Below are positions 1 through 10,594 of a stretch of 64,000 nt of DNA, in pieces. The notes beneath the pieces were generated by a model that was not told the origin of the DNA, searched no databases, and saw nothing but the letters and a program-made list of their open reading frames with translations. Source of the stretch: Eurosta solidaginis (taxonomy: Eukaryota; Arthropoda; Insecta; Diptera; Tephritidae); assembly GCF_040869045.1 (NCBI RefSeq), contig NC_090323.1, positions 176,288,083 through 176,352,082 of the forward strand. The letters run 5' to 3'. A program made the position numbers and the translations under genes. Position 1 is the first letter of the stretch. Every line of letters starts with the position of its first letter.

Positions 1-415
1 AATTCTTTGGCCTATGTTGATGTCTCCATAAAGCTCGTATAGCTCATTATTAAATCTTCTTCGGCACTTTCCGTAGCAAACGATTAGAGGGATTAGAGGT
101 CCATAAATCCTCCGATGAACTTTTCTCTCGAACACTGCCAGAGCCGCTATATATGCTGTTGTCATGATCCATGCTTCTGCACCATACAACAGGACTGATA
201 CGATAAGCGACTTTTAGAGCATGATTTTCGTTTGCCTAGAGAGGACTTTACTTTTTAATTGCCTACCTAGTATAAAGTAGCATTTATTGGAAAGGGTAAT
301 TCTTCGCTAGATTTCAGAGCTGATGTTGTTGATAGTGATAATGCTGGTTCCCAAATAAACGAAGTCTTTTATAAGACGCAAAAGCACTGACTCTTTTCTC
401 GATGACAGCAGGTTA
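1..415 (-). pseudogene. RTE-clade reverse transcriptase, C-terminal fragment
   Basis: This is a decayed piece of a non-LTR retrotransposon pol gene read on the minus strand. It matches, block for block, the better preserved minus-strand copy near 59920-60350 in this window, including the stretches for the post-RT region, the 'AEAWTMTT' segment and the 'KSKVL' segment. It is interrupted by substitutions and small deletions, and homology stops near 415 just after the 'LLSSS' block. The 3' end of the element lies outside the window to the left. No open frame survives. The assignment rests on similarity inside the window, plus the GRGRPPLRW-type C-terminus that is typical of RTE elements and visible in the other copies. 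Confidence 0.75.
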
Positions 416-1780
416 TTCCTCGTAAAGAATAATGCGACAAATCCCTAAAGAGAGCGGTCTCCGATTGATCTCTTCTGTCTACATTGGGGCAAAATTGATC
501 TCCTCTGATCCCTTTTGAGTACAGTTGCGATTAGTCAGGTTAAAATCTATGTAGCCCATTTTAAGAAGCATACAAAAGTGGCAACGGAGTGAGTTAAATA
601 GAAAAGATTATAAGTGATTGACTCGAATTATTTAAGAAAAATGCGGAGCCCTATACCGAACCTAAATAACTTGGACCATATATTCCATTATCGTCGAACC
701 ATATCTCATTTAATGAGTTGACCACTTAATAATTTTTTACATACATAGATGTATCTAATAATTGTTTGCAAGTTTTAATATTGCCTTTAAAATGTACATA
801 ACCTCGTAGCATATGAAAACCAACACTCTTTGATGAGAAAAGAAGTTAGTCTTCATTCGTTCCCATATGGGTGATATCGTTCCCGTTCGTGTATAAATGT
901 GAATAGTTAGCCTCTTGACAGGACATGCTCAAACAAAAGGAAACAGTTCAACGCATATAGATAGATCGAAACTGGCATTAGTCGCATACTCCTTTGCGAC
1001 TCATCCCAGACTGAACGTATTTTTTGGAAAGTTTTTTGTTTTTACTTTGAAACAGGGCCTTGCAGATATAATATTTCTTTCATACGTACATAATGAGCTA
1101 TATGGTAAAAGTATTTTTCACTTTTTTTGATTAAATTTTATTAAGGCAGTTCAGGATTTTGTGCAATTGGCATAGCATCATTGCATTTGCAAACTGTTGT
1201 AGTATTTTTACACAAAACGCCAGCAAATTATAGGGCTATGCATTTGCTATGTCAGGGCAAATACGCAACATTAAAAATCATAGTTTATTTTTTTTTTAAA
1301 TTGAATATCAAATCAGAAACTGTCAATACAAAACAAAATGTTAAAAAAAAATGAAATGAAAAACGTTGTTCACAGTCCTTAGCGTATATTTGCTATAACA
1401 ATGTTTTCAATATCAAATGCACAAAACTCGGCCTTATTGAAGTTTTAAGATTTACTTTGAAAGCGGCATTTAATAGCACTGTGGAAAGAAAAATTGTGAT
1501 ATATGTAGAGTATTCACTCGGTTTAGTTTATTTATTCATTTAAAAGAAGAGTTACATTGCAGTTGCTTAAATTAAGTGGTATTTTAATTAAAGTTAATAG
1601 ATAATATGTATGTTAAATGAGATTATTATATTAGCGTATCTATCTAATTTGTATGATTTTAATAATCGGGAATTGCCCATATTGCTTTTTTAAATGTATG
1701 AAAACATTTATTTGAAGCAATTTTTTAATTTTTATAATTTATTTAATAATTTGGGAAAAATTTACAAAGTGACATCAGGA
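416..1780. other. AT-rich stretch, nothing recognised
   Basis: No gene, repeat array or element end could be supported here. Short open frames (for example 915-1130) have no family resemblance and sit in AT-rich DNA. Confidence 0.6.
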
Positions 1781-1940
1781 CGGACAAGGCGACAGCTGTT
1801 TCGATTATACCTTGTAAATCTCTTCAAAGCCTTTTCTCCCGGGAGTGGGAGTCGAACTCGCACTCCTACGATAGTTGAAATGGTTATAAACGCATTCAGC
1901 TACGTCATGCCTGTTGTAAAGTTTTTCCCAATTGCCTTCT
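1781..1940 (-). repeat. Left arm of inverted pair with tRNA-like boxes
   Basis: This 160-bp arm is the near-perfect reverse complement of 2006-2165, separated by a 65-bp A/T-rich spacer. Read on the minus strand it carries the same tRNA-like A and B boxes as the right arm. The inner edge of each arm meets a homopolymer: T-run after 1940, A-run before 2006. This fits two SINE-like copies in head-to-head orientation or one foldback element. Confidence 0.8.
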
Positions 1941-2005
1941 TTTTTTTTGGCAATTCGTATGCAATGTGTAAAAGATTAAAATATGCAAAAAAAAAAAAAC
2001 AAAAG

Positions 2006-2165
2006 AGAAGGCAACTGGGAAAAACTTTACAACAGGCATGACGTAGCTGAATGCGTTTATAACCATTTCAACTATCGTAGGAGTGCGAGTTCGACTCCCA
2101 CTCCCGGGAGAAAAGGCCTTGAAGAGATTTACAAGGTATAATCGCAACAGCTGTCGCCTTGTCCG
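2006..2165 (+). repeat. Right arm of inverted pair, SINE-like tRNA head
   Basis: The arm contains TAGCTGAATGCG at 2044-2055, close to the RNA polymerase III A-box consensus. It also contains AGTTCGACTCC at 2088-2098, one base from the B-box consensus. The boxes start 44 bp apart, as in a tRNA (positions 8 and 52). The would-be acceptor arms (2037-2043 and 2102-2108) do not pair, so this is not a working tRNA. A tRNA-derived SINE head is the best reading. The family name is unknown to me. Confidence 0.65.
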
Positions 2166-2171
2166 TATCTA

Positions 2172-5100
2172 TCTAATATATAAAATTCTTCTGTCACGGT
2201 TTTAGAGGCTGAACTCCTCCGAAACGGCTGAACCGATTCTCATGAAATTTTGTGAGCATATTGGGTAGGTCTGAGAATCGGCCAACGTCTACCTTTTTTT
2301 CGCTACGTGTCTAGGGTCTTGAGATCAAAACGTCAACCCGGGTACCCCTAGAATTTGTTTATACAATATGGATATCAAATGAAAGCTGCTGATGAGTGCT
2401 ATAGTACAGGATACTTTTTATACAACTGGGAGGATAGGGTCTCGAGATATAGCCCAAAACGTGGACCCGGGTACCCCCAGAATGTGTTTATACAATATGG
2501 ATATCAAATGAAAGCTGTTGTTGAGTGCTATAGTACAGGTTAATTTTCATACAACTGGGAGGCTAGGGTCTCGAGATATAGCCCAAAACGTGGACACGGG
2601 TACCCCTAGAATTTGTTTATACAATATGGATATCAAACGAAAGCTGTTTATGAGTGCTATAGTACAGGTTAATTTTCATACAACTGGGAGGATAGGGTCT
2701 CGAGATATAGCCCAAAACGTAGACCCGGGTACCCCTAGAATGTGTTTATACAGTATGGATATCAAATGAAAACTGCTGATGAGTGCTATAGTACAGGTTA
2801 GTTTTCATACAACTGGGAGGATAGGGTCTCCAGATATAGCCCAAAACGTGGACCCGGGTACCCCTAGAATGTGTTTATACAATATGGATATCAAATGAAA
2901 GCTGTTTATGAGTGCTATAGTACAGGTTAATTTTCATACAACTGGGAGGATAGGGTCTGGAGATATAGCCCAAAACGTAGACCCGGGTACCCCTAGAATG
3001 TGTTTATACAGTATGGATATCAAATGAAAACTGCTGATGAGTGCTATAGTACAGGATAATTTTCATAACCCTGGGTGACTAGGGTCTCGAGATATAGGCC
3101 AAAACGTGGACCCGGGTACCCCTAGAATGTGTTTATACAGTATGGATATCCAATGAAAGCTGTTGATGAGTGCTATAGTATAGGTTAATTTTCATACAAC
3201 TGGGAGGCTAGGGTCTCGAGATATAGCCCAAAACGTGGACCCGGGTACCCGTAGAATGTGTTTATAGAATATGGATATCAAATGAAAGCTGTTTATGAGT
3301 GCTATAGTACAGGTTAATTTTCATACAACTGGGAGGATAGCCCAAAACGTAGACCCGGGTACCCCTAGAATGTGTTTAAACAGTATGGATATCAAATGAA
3401 AACTGCTGATGAGTGCTATAGTACAGGATAATTTTCATAACCCTGGGTGACTAGGGTCTCGAGATATAGGCCAAAACGTTGACCCGGGTACCCCTAGAAT
3501 GTGTTTATACAATATGGATATGAAATGAAAGCTGTTGATGAGTGCTATAGTATAGGTTAATTTTCATACAACTGGGAGGCTAGGGTCTCGAGATATAGCC
3601 CAAAACGTGGACCCGGGTACCCGTAGAATGTGTTTATAGAATATGGATATCAAATGAAAGCTGTTTATGAGTGCTATAGTACAGGTTAATTTTCATTCAA
3701 CTGGGAGGCTAGGGTCTCGAGATATAGCCCAAAACGTGGACCCGGGTACCCCTAGAATGTGTTTATACAATATGGATATCAAATGAAAGCTGTTTATGAG
3801 TGCTATAGTACAGGCTAATTTTCATACAACTGGGAGGATAGGGTCTCGAGATATAGCCCAAAACGTAGACCCGGGTACCCGTAGAATGTGTTTATACAGT
3901 ATGGATATCAAATGAAAACTGCTGATGAGTGCTATAGTACAGGATAATTTTCATAACCCTGGGTGACAAGGGTCTCGACATATAGGCCAAAACGTGGACC
4001 CGGATACCCCTAGAATGTGTTTATACAATATGGATATCAAATGAAAGCTGTTGATGAGTGCTATAGTACAGGTTAATTTTCATACAACTGGGAGGCTAGG
4101 GTCTCGAGATATAGCCCAAAACGTGGACCCGGGTACCCGCAGAATGTGTTTATACAGTATGGATATGAAATGAAAACCGCTGATGAGTGCTATAGTACAG
4201 GATAATTTTCATAACCCTGGGTGACAAGGGTCTCGAGATATAGGCCAAAACGTGGACCCGGATACCCCTAGAATGTGTTTATACAATACGGATATCAAAT
4301 GAAAGCTGTTGATGAGTGCTATAGTACAGGTTAATTTTCATACAACTGGGAGGCTAGGGTCTCGAGATATAGCCCAAAACGTGGACCCGGGTACCCCTAG
4401 AATGTGTTTATACAATATGGATATCAAATGAAAGCTGTTGATGTATGCTTTAGTACAGATTAAGTTTTACACCGCTGGGTGACTACGGTCTCGAGATATA
4501 GGCCAAAACATGGACCCGGATACACCTCGAATGTGTTTTTATATTACGGGTATCAAATTGAAGCTGCTGATGTGTGCTATAATACAGAGTAAGTTTTACA
4601 CCGCTGAGTGACTAGGGTCTCGAGATATAGGCCAAGACATGGACCCGGATACCCCTAGAATGTGTGCGTATTATGGATATCAAACGAAAACTGTTGCTGA
4701 GAGCTATAATGATCATTGTGATATTCGATTTAGTCGCATCAACCTGGCAAAACTGATAAATATGCATGCGAAGCCGAAATAAAGACAAGAATTAATAATA
4801 CCCACATACCTATTTACATACGTCCTATTCGATTTGCCTGAAATTTCGTATATAAATTTGCCTATATTAGTATTTACGATGCTTTTTTTCGGGAAGTATA
4901 CCAGAGACGGACTGGGACTGGGATTAGGACCAGGACTGGGACTGGAACAAAATACATACCACCCTCTGGGACTGGCAATAAGAGATGAAGAAGGAGAAAA
5001 ACTTGAGAGAAGAGAAAAAAGAGAAAGAGATAGAATAAGACGAAGATGGAAGTGAAGCGAAAAATATGGACGGAGGAGTGAATAAAAAGATTAGGAAAAA

Positions 5101-5198
5101 GTGTAGAAGGGTAGGGCACAGCTAGACGGAAAAAGCTTATTAAAATGTATGCAGATTGGCCAAATTTAGGGCAGAGCAACGTCTACCGGGTCTGCTAG
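2172..5198 (+). mobile_element. Non-autonomous Helitron-like element with tandem core
   Basis: The element begins TCTAATATATAAAATTC after an A (2171) and ends CTAG at 5195-5198 before a T (5199). That is the A|TC...CTAG|T pattern of Helitrons, which insert between A and T without target duplication. The first ~150 bp carry the ACGGCTGAACCGATT and ATGAAATTTTG motifs common at insect Helitron 5' ends. Near the 3' end GCAGA (5171-5175) can pair with TCTGC (5191-5195) just before CTAG. The motif CAACGTCTACC occurs near both ends (2283-2293 and 5177-5187). The middle is a ~129-bp tandem array, followed by a GGGACTGG-type repeat and a purine-rich tract (4905-5060). No Rep or helicase is encoded. 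Confidence 0.6.
2330..4700 (+). repeat. ~129-bp tandem array inside the Helitron
   Basis: About 18 head-to-tail monomers of roughly 129 bp. Each carries, in order, CTAGAATGTGTTTATAC, ATGGATATCAAATGAAAG, GAGTGCTATAGTACAGG, CTCGAGATATAGCC and GGACCCGGGTACCC. Two monomer variants alternate, one with TACAACTGGGAGG and one with AACCCTGGGTGAC, so there is a higher-order pattern. The rightmost units (after ~4440) are the most diverged. Short open frames at 2355-2769 are repeat artefacts. Confidence 0.9.
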
Positions 5199-5479
5199 TA
5201 TATACATATATTACATACATATATTATCCGTCAAATGTCAGGATGTTCAACATGGCTACTTATTCGCATTTTGGCAAGGTTTTGGCTGGACGTTCAATAC
5301 GCAGGTGCATACGGTCGACTATCTTTAGCGGGTGATGAAAAGGGATACGGGATAAGACCACGATAGTCACTTTAAAAGTGAGATGCACGATTCTCATTGT
5401 AATTGTGACGTATATGCCGAAGATATCATACTTGCCTATCCACAATATTTAACATTTTTATGCATATGGCGCAATGATC

Positions 5480-5860
5480 ATTTATTATTATGTTGCTGAT
5501 GATGTTGTAGCGATAAGGGCACTCCCCGAAAGCCTTCGGAAGTGTTATCGAGTTGGTCGTGCTTTGCCGGATGCAGTTCCGGTACGTTCCGGAACCAAGC
5601 CTGACAATCTCGGGAACGATTTGTTATGACCACATGGTACCTTCGGTTCGGGGTCGCCGGAGCCTCGGCTGTTAATGAGACAGGATTCGCCATGGATAGA
5701 TGAGGTTTGCAATTGGATTTGGAGAAGCTATATATTGCGCTGGCAACCTGAAAGGGTAGCTACACAACCCCTTGAATCTATTTGGAATTTTAGTCGCCTA
5801 TTACGACAAGCATACCTACCGCGGGTATATTCTTACCACCAAACCCGTGTGGGGGGGGAG
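5480..5860. mobile_element. Retroelement 3'-region fragment (unclassified)
   Basis: The stretch around 5788-5835 contains TTTTAGTCGCC, TTACGACAAGCATACC and CGCGGGTATATTCTT. This resembles a conserved block that I recall from the 3' regions of many insect non-LTR elements and SINEs. It is followed by a G-run (5850-5866). The GC-richer part at 5508-5690 may belong to the same insertion. No reading frame is supported and the family is not identified. Confidence 0.35.
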
Positions 5861-6520
5861 GGGGGGCGTATTTATTCATTTGCATATTACATCGTATTTA
5901 TAAAAGTACTTATAATTATGTTTTCCGTGACATTTTTTTTTCGAGATTTTCAATGAACAATATTGACGTTTGAAAAAAATTTTTATGTGAAAACTTTAAG
6001 AAATATTTTTTTTGTTATTTCTTTCGCAAACTGCAAATAAAATTTTGTTTAAATCAAAAAATTTAGCTAATTTAGTCTACACTTCCCGTGATGAATATAC
6101 ATATTATTGCAACGAACATTGGTGATAGTCGAAAAAGAGATTTTCCACCAAATATTATTATTATAATTTTTTATTTTTTTTTTTTTCAAAAATGCAGTTT
6201 TGATTTTATTTTTATTGATATTGTTAGCTGAACAGGAAGCTTGATCAATTTTGTTTCGTTTCGTTGCCCCTTACATATATAGTATGGGAAAATTTCAAAA
6301 CTAATGTAAAAGATAAGCACAAATTTTTCCACAGGAAATAAACTTAAGAAAGTTTATATGTACATATATGTATATGAATATTTATAGACAAGAGATTATA
6401 TGATCCACTTAAAGTATTGGACTTCCATGAGCATATAAAATGAGCTGAATCTACTGCTAGCCAATTGAAATCAGCTGAAATGGAAGAAAATCAATCGGAA
6501 TATAAACATACAATGTTTTT
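5861..6520. other. AT-rich stretch, nothing recognised
   Basis: Long A and T runs, no supported gene or repeat. It ends at the 5' terminus of HINE copy A. Confidence 0.6.
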
Positions 6521-6660
6521 ATACTCAGTTGAGCAGAGCTCACAGAGTATATTAAGTTTGATTGGATAACGGTTGGTTGTACATATATAAAGGAATCGAG
6601 ATAGATATAGACTTCCATATATCAAAATAATCAGGATCGAAAAAAAATTTGATTGAGCCA

Positions 6661-6713
6661 TGTCCGTCCGTCCGTCCGTCCGTCCGTCCGTCCGTCCGTC
6701 CGTCCGTCCGTCC
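6661..6713 (+). repeat. (CCGT)n microsatellite
   Basis: About 13 perfect tetranucleotide units inside HINE copy A. The equivalent place in copy E (about 54892-54904) holds only two or three units, so the tract expanded in copy A. Confidence 0.95.
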
Positions 6714-7889
6714 CTTAACACGATAACTTGAGTAAATTTTGAGGTATCTTGATGAAATTTGGTATGTAGGTTCCTGAGCACTCATCTCATATCGCTATTT
6801 AAAATGAACGATATCGGACTATAACCACGCCCACTTTTTCGATATCGAAAATTTCGAAAAACCGAAAAAGTGCGATAATTCATTACAAAAGACCGATAAA
6901 GCGACGAAACTTGGTAGATGAGTTGAACTTATGACGCAGAATAGAAAATTAGTAAAATTTTGGACAATGGGCGTGGCACCGCCCACTTTTAAAAGAAGGT
7001 AATTTAAAACTTTTGCAAGGTGTAATTTGGCAGTCGTTGAAGATATCATGATGAAATTTGTCAGGAACGTTACTACTATTACTATATGTACGCTTAATAA
7101 AAATTAGCAAAATCGGGAAAGGACCACGCCCACTTTTAAAAAAATTTTTTTTTTAAAGTAAAATTTTTACAAAAAATTTAATATCTTTACAGTATATAAG
7201 TAAATTCTGTCAACATTCAACTCCAGTAATGATATGGTGCAACAAAATACAAAAATAAAAGAAAATTTCAAAATGGGCGTGGCTCCGCCCTTTTTCATTT
7301 AATTTGTCTAGGATACTTTTAACGCCATAAGTCGAACAAAAATTAACCAATCCTTTTGAAATTTGGTAGGGGAGTAGATTTTACGACGTTAACTGTTTTC
7401 TGTGAAAAAGGGCGAAATCGGTTGAAGCCACGCCCAGTTTTTATACACAGTCCACCGTCTGTCCTTCCGCTCGGCCGTTAACACAATAACTTGAGCAAAA
7501 ATCGATATATCTTTACTAAACTTAGCACACGTACTTATCTGAACTCACTTTATCACGATATAAAAAATGGCCGAAATCCGACCATAACCACGCCCACTTT
7601 ATCGATATCGAAAATTACGAAAAATAAAAAAATGCCATAATTCTATACCAAATACGAAAAAAGGGATGAAACATTGTAACTGGATTGGATTATTGACGCA
7701 AAATATAACTTTGGAAAAAACTTTGTAAAATGGGTGTGACGCCTACCATATTAAGTAGAAAAAAATGAAAAAGTTCTACAAGGCGAAATCAACAGCCCTT
7801 GGAATCTTGGCAGGAATACTGTTAGTGGTATTCCATATATAAATAAATTAGCAGTACCCGACAGATGATTTTCTGGATCACCTGGTCCA

Positions 7890-9530
7890 CATTTTGGTCG
7901 ATATCCCGAGAACGCCTTCACATATACATCTAAGGGCCACTCGCTTTTAAAACCCTCATTAATACCTTTAATTTGATATCCATATCGTACAAACACATTC
8001 TAGAGTCACCCCTGGCCCACCCTAATGTCGATATCTCGAAAAGGCGTCCACCTATAGACCTAATGCCCACTCCCTATTAAAATGCTCAGTAACACCTTTC
8101 GTTTGATACCCATATCGTACAAACATTCTAGAGTCACCCCTGGCCCACCCTAATAGCGATATCTCGAAAAGGCGTCCACCTATAGACCTAATGCCCACTC
8201 CCTATTAAAATGCTCAGTAACACCTTTCGTTTGATACCCATATCGTACAAACATTCTAGAGTCACCCCTGGCCCACCCTAATGGCGGTATCTCGAAAAGC
8301 CGTCCACCTATAGACCTAATGTCCACTCCCTCTTAAAATGCTCAGTAACACCTTTCGTTTGATACCCATATCGTACAAACATTCTAGAGTCACCCCTGGC
8401 CCACCCTAATGGCGATATCTCGAAAAGGCGTCCACCTATAGACCTAATGTCCACTCCCTCTTAAAATGCTCAGTAACACCTTTCGTTTCATACCCATATC
8501 GTACAAACATTCTAGAGTCACCCCTGGCCCACCTTAATGGCGATATCTCGAAAAGGCGTCCACCTATATACCTAATGCCCACTCTCTCTTGAAATGCTCA
8601 GTAACACCTTTCGTTTGATACCCATATCGTACAAACATTCTAGAGTCACCCTTGGTCCACCTTTATGGCGATATCTCGAAAAGGCGACGACCTATTGAAC
8701 TAAGGATTACTCCCTTTTAAAATACTCATTACCACCTTTCATTTGATACCCATATCGTACAAACACATTCTAGAGTCACCTCTGGCCCACCCTAATGGCG
8801 ATATCTCGAAAAGGCGTCCACCTATAGACCTAATGCCCACTCCCTCTTAAAATGCTCAGTAACACCTTTCGTTTGATACCCATATCGTACAAACATTCTA
8901 GAGTCACCCCTGGCCCACCCTAATGGCGATTTCTCGAAAAGGCGTCCACCTATAGACCTAATGCCCACTCCCTCTTAAAATGCTCAGTAACACCTTTCGT
9001 TTGATACCCATATCGTACAAACACATTCTAGAGTCACCCCTGCCCACCCTAATGACGATATCTCGAAAAGGCGTCCACCTATAGACCTCATGCCCACTCC
9101 CTCTTAAAATGCTCAGTAACACCTTTCGTTTGATATGGCGATATCTCGAAACGGCGTCGACCTATGGAACTAAGGATCACTCCTTTTCAAAATACTTATT
9201 AACAGCTTTCATTCGATACCCATATCGTACAAACATATTCTAGAGTCACCCCTGGTCCACCTTTATGGCGATTTCTCGAAAAGGCGTTCACCTATAGAAC
9301 TAAAGCCCATTCCCTCTTAAAATGCTCAGTAACACCTTTCATTTGATACCCATATCGTACAAACAAATTCTAGATTCAGCCCTGGTCCACCTTTATGGCG
9401 ATATCCCTAAATGGCGTCCATCAATAGAACTATGGCCTACTCTCTCTTAAAATACTCTTTAATACCTTCCATTTGATACACATGTCACACAACCACATTC
9501 CAGGGTTACCCTAGGTCCATTTTCCTACAT
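7890..9530 (+). repeat. ~128-bp tandem array in HINE copy A
   Basis: About twelve monomers, each with GATACCCATATCGTACAAAC, ATTCTAGAGTCACCCCTGG, GGCGATATCTCGAAAAGGCG and CCACCTATAGACCTAATG. Spacing is mostly 127-131 bp. One unit near 9131 is shortened by a deletion. The monomer, read in reverse, is recognisably related to the monomer at 2330-4700. Confidence 0.9.
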
Positions 9531-9613
9531 GGTGATTTCCCTTATTTTGTCTCCATAGCTCTCAACTGAGTATGTAATGTTCGGTTGCACCCGAACTTAG
9601 CCTTCCTTACCTG

Positions 9614-10177
9614 TTAATGTTATTTTTAAGTTAGTTGTAAGCTCAAATCCTGTAAATTAACCTAAGGTTGTGTGTTTGATTAATGATAAATAAACAAAAA
9701 ATATACCACTCTAATACATACATATGTATGTATATAAGCTTGACGTGCTTGATGCTGGATGTTATTAAACATCAGCGTAAGACATTAAGTCGGTGACAGA
9801 AAGAAGGTTTCTCCATAGAGAATTATTGTTTTCCAATTAATAAATGTCAATTACACATTGGACAAACGATAAATGAGCATAAGTGCAATGGGTTATGATG
9901 AAGAAAAAGAAAAAGTGAAATTGATGCGAAAAAAGGTGAATGGATAAATGATGTTAAGATGAATTTTACTTAAAGGTACATATGAATATGTGTGCATGCG
10001 TAAGAAGACTGCTTCAGCAAGGAGGCCAAAATATGTTCCCCAGAAATAATCATGCATATGCATATGTATGGCTTATAAGTAAAAGAGAACAAATGCTACT
10101 GTGTATATGTTAGTCAAGATATATGCAAAGATGTATGTATGCGCTCGTAAGTAGATTCACATACGTTTGTACTTATG
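9614..10177. other. AT-rich stretch, nothing recognised
   Basis: Contains CATACATATGTATG-type short repeats only. No supported gene. Confidence 0.55.
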
Positions 10178-10190
10178 TATGCATGAGTGT

Positions 10191-10561
10191 TTTTTTTTTT
10201 TATTTTTATTTTATTTTTTTTTTATGAGGAGGAAGCATCGAAAGCCTCATAGTCAGTGTGGGACTTTACCCGCACTAAACCTCCTACCGCCTGAGTACCA
10301 TGTACCCCCCGGTACTACCGTCGAGTATTCCGTCGGGAGATAGGTTGAGCAATAAGCTCTACGTCTGTCGGGGTCACGTTGCTGTACTTAGATAGTCCCG
10401 CGGTATAGTTAACACTGAGCCTGGCACGCCCTGCTTACTACCTGAATGTGCTTGACACATACCACTTCTACGAAGATTTCCAAGCGTACCTTAAACACTG
10501 TGCATATAGTGCTAATGGCATGCTTGTGCGTTCGACTACTTGTATTGTAGGGTTTTTTTTT
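10191..10561 (-). mobile_element. Retroposed insertion with 13-bp target duplication
   Basis: A 371-bp insertion is flanked by direct copies of TATGCATGAGTGT (10178-10190 and 10562-10574). A long T-rich run at its left edge (10191-10220) reads as a poly(A) tail on the minus strand. The body is GC-richer than its surroundings and shows no coding frame. The features indicate LINE-mediated retroposition of a SINE or of a 5'-truncated LINE. I do not recognise the family. Confidence 0.75.
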
Positions 10562-10568
10562 TATGCAT

Positions 10569-10594
10569 GAGTGTGTGTGTGTGTGTGTGTGTGT
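10569..10594 (+). repeat. (TG)n microsatellite
   Basis: About twelve GT dinucleotides directly abutting the right target-site copy of the preceding insertion. Confidence 0.95.

Larger units (their letters stand above)
6521..9613 (+). mobile_element. HINE/DINE-1-like element, copy A
   Basis: The architecture matches Helentron-associated elements of the DINE-1 type. ATACTCAGTTGAG lies at the 5' end (6521-6533) and its exact inverse CTCAACTGAGTAT at 9561-9573. A hairpin GTTCGGTTGCACCCGAAC follows at 9579-9596, then a CCTTCCTTACCTG end before TT. Inside are a (CCGT)n microsatellite, a core with CCACGCCCAC or its complement about every 150 bp, and a ~128-bp tandem array. There is no coding capacity. 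Placement in the Helentron group is inferred from structure, and the element has not been matched to a database family. Confidence 0.65.

Noticed and set aside
2037..2108. Functional tRNA gene
   Set aside because: A and B boxes have correct spacing, but the acceptor arms do not pair and the T stem has mismatches. The copy at 1781-1940 is its inverse, so it is a repeat.
2330..4700. CRISPR-like array
   Set aside because: The monomers are adjacent tandem repeats without unique spacers, in a eukaryotic transposable element.
4834..5055. Short plus-strand frame with glycine-leucine and lysine-arginine runs
   Set aside because: It reads through GGGACTGG repeats and a purine-rich tract near the Helitron 3' end.
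6491..6785. Minus-strand frames with repeated GRTD residues
   Set aside because: They translate the (CCGT)n microsatellite.
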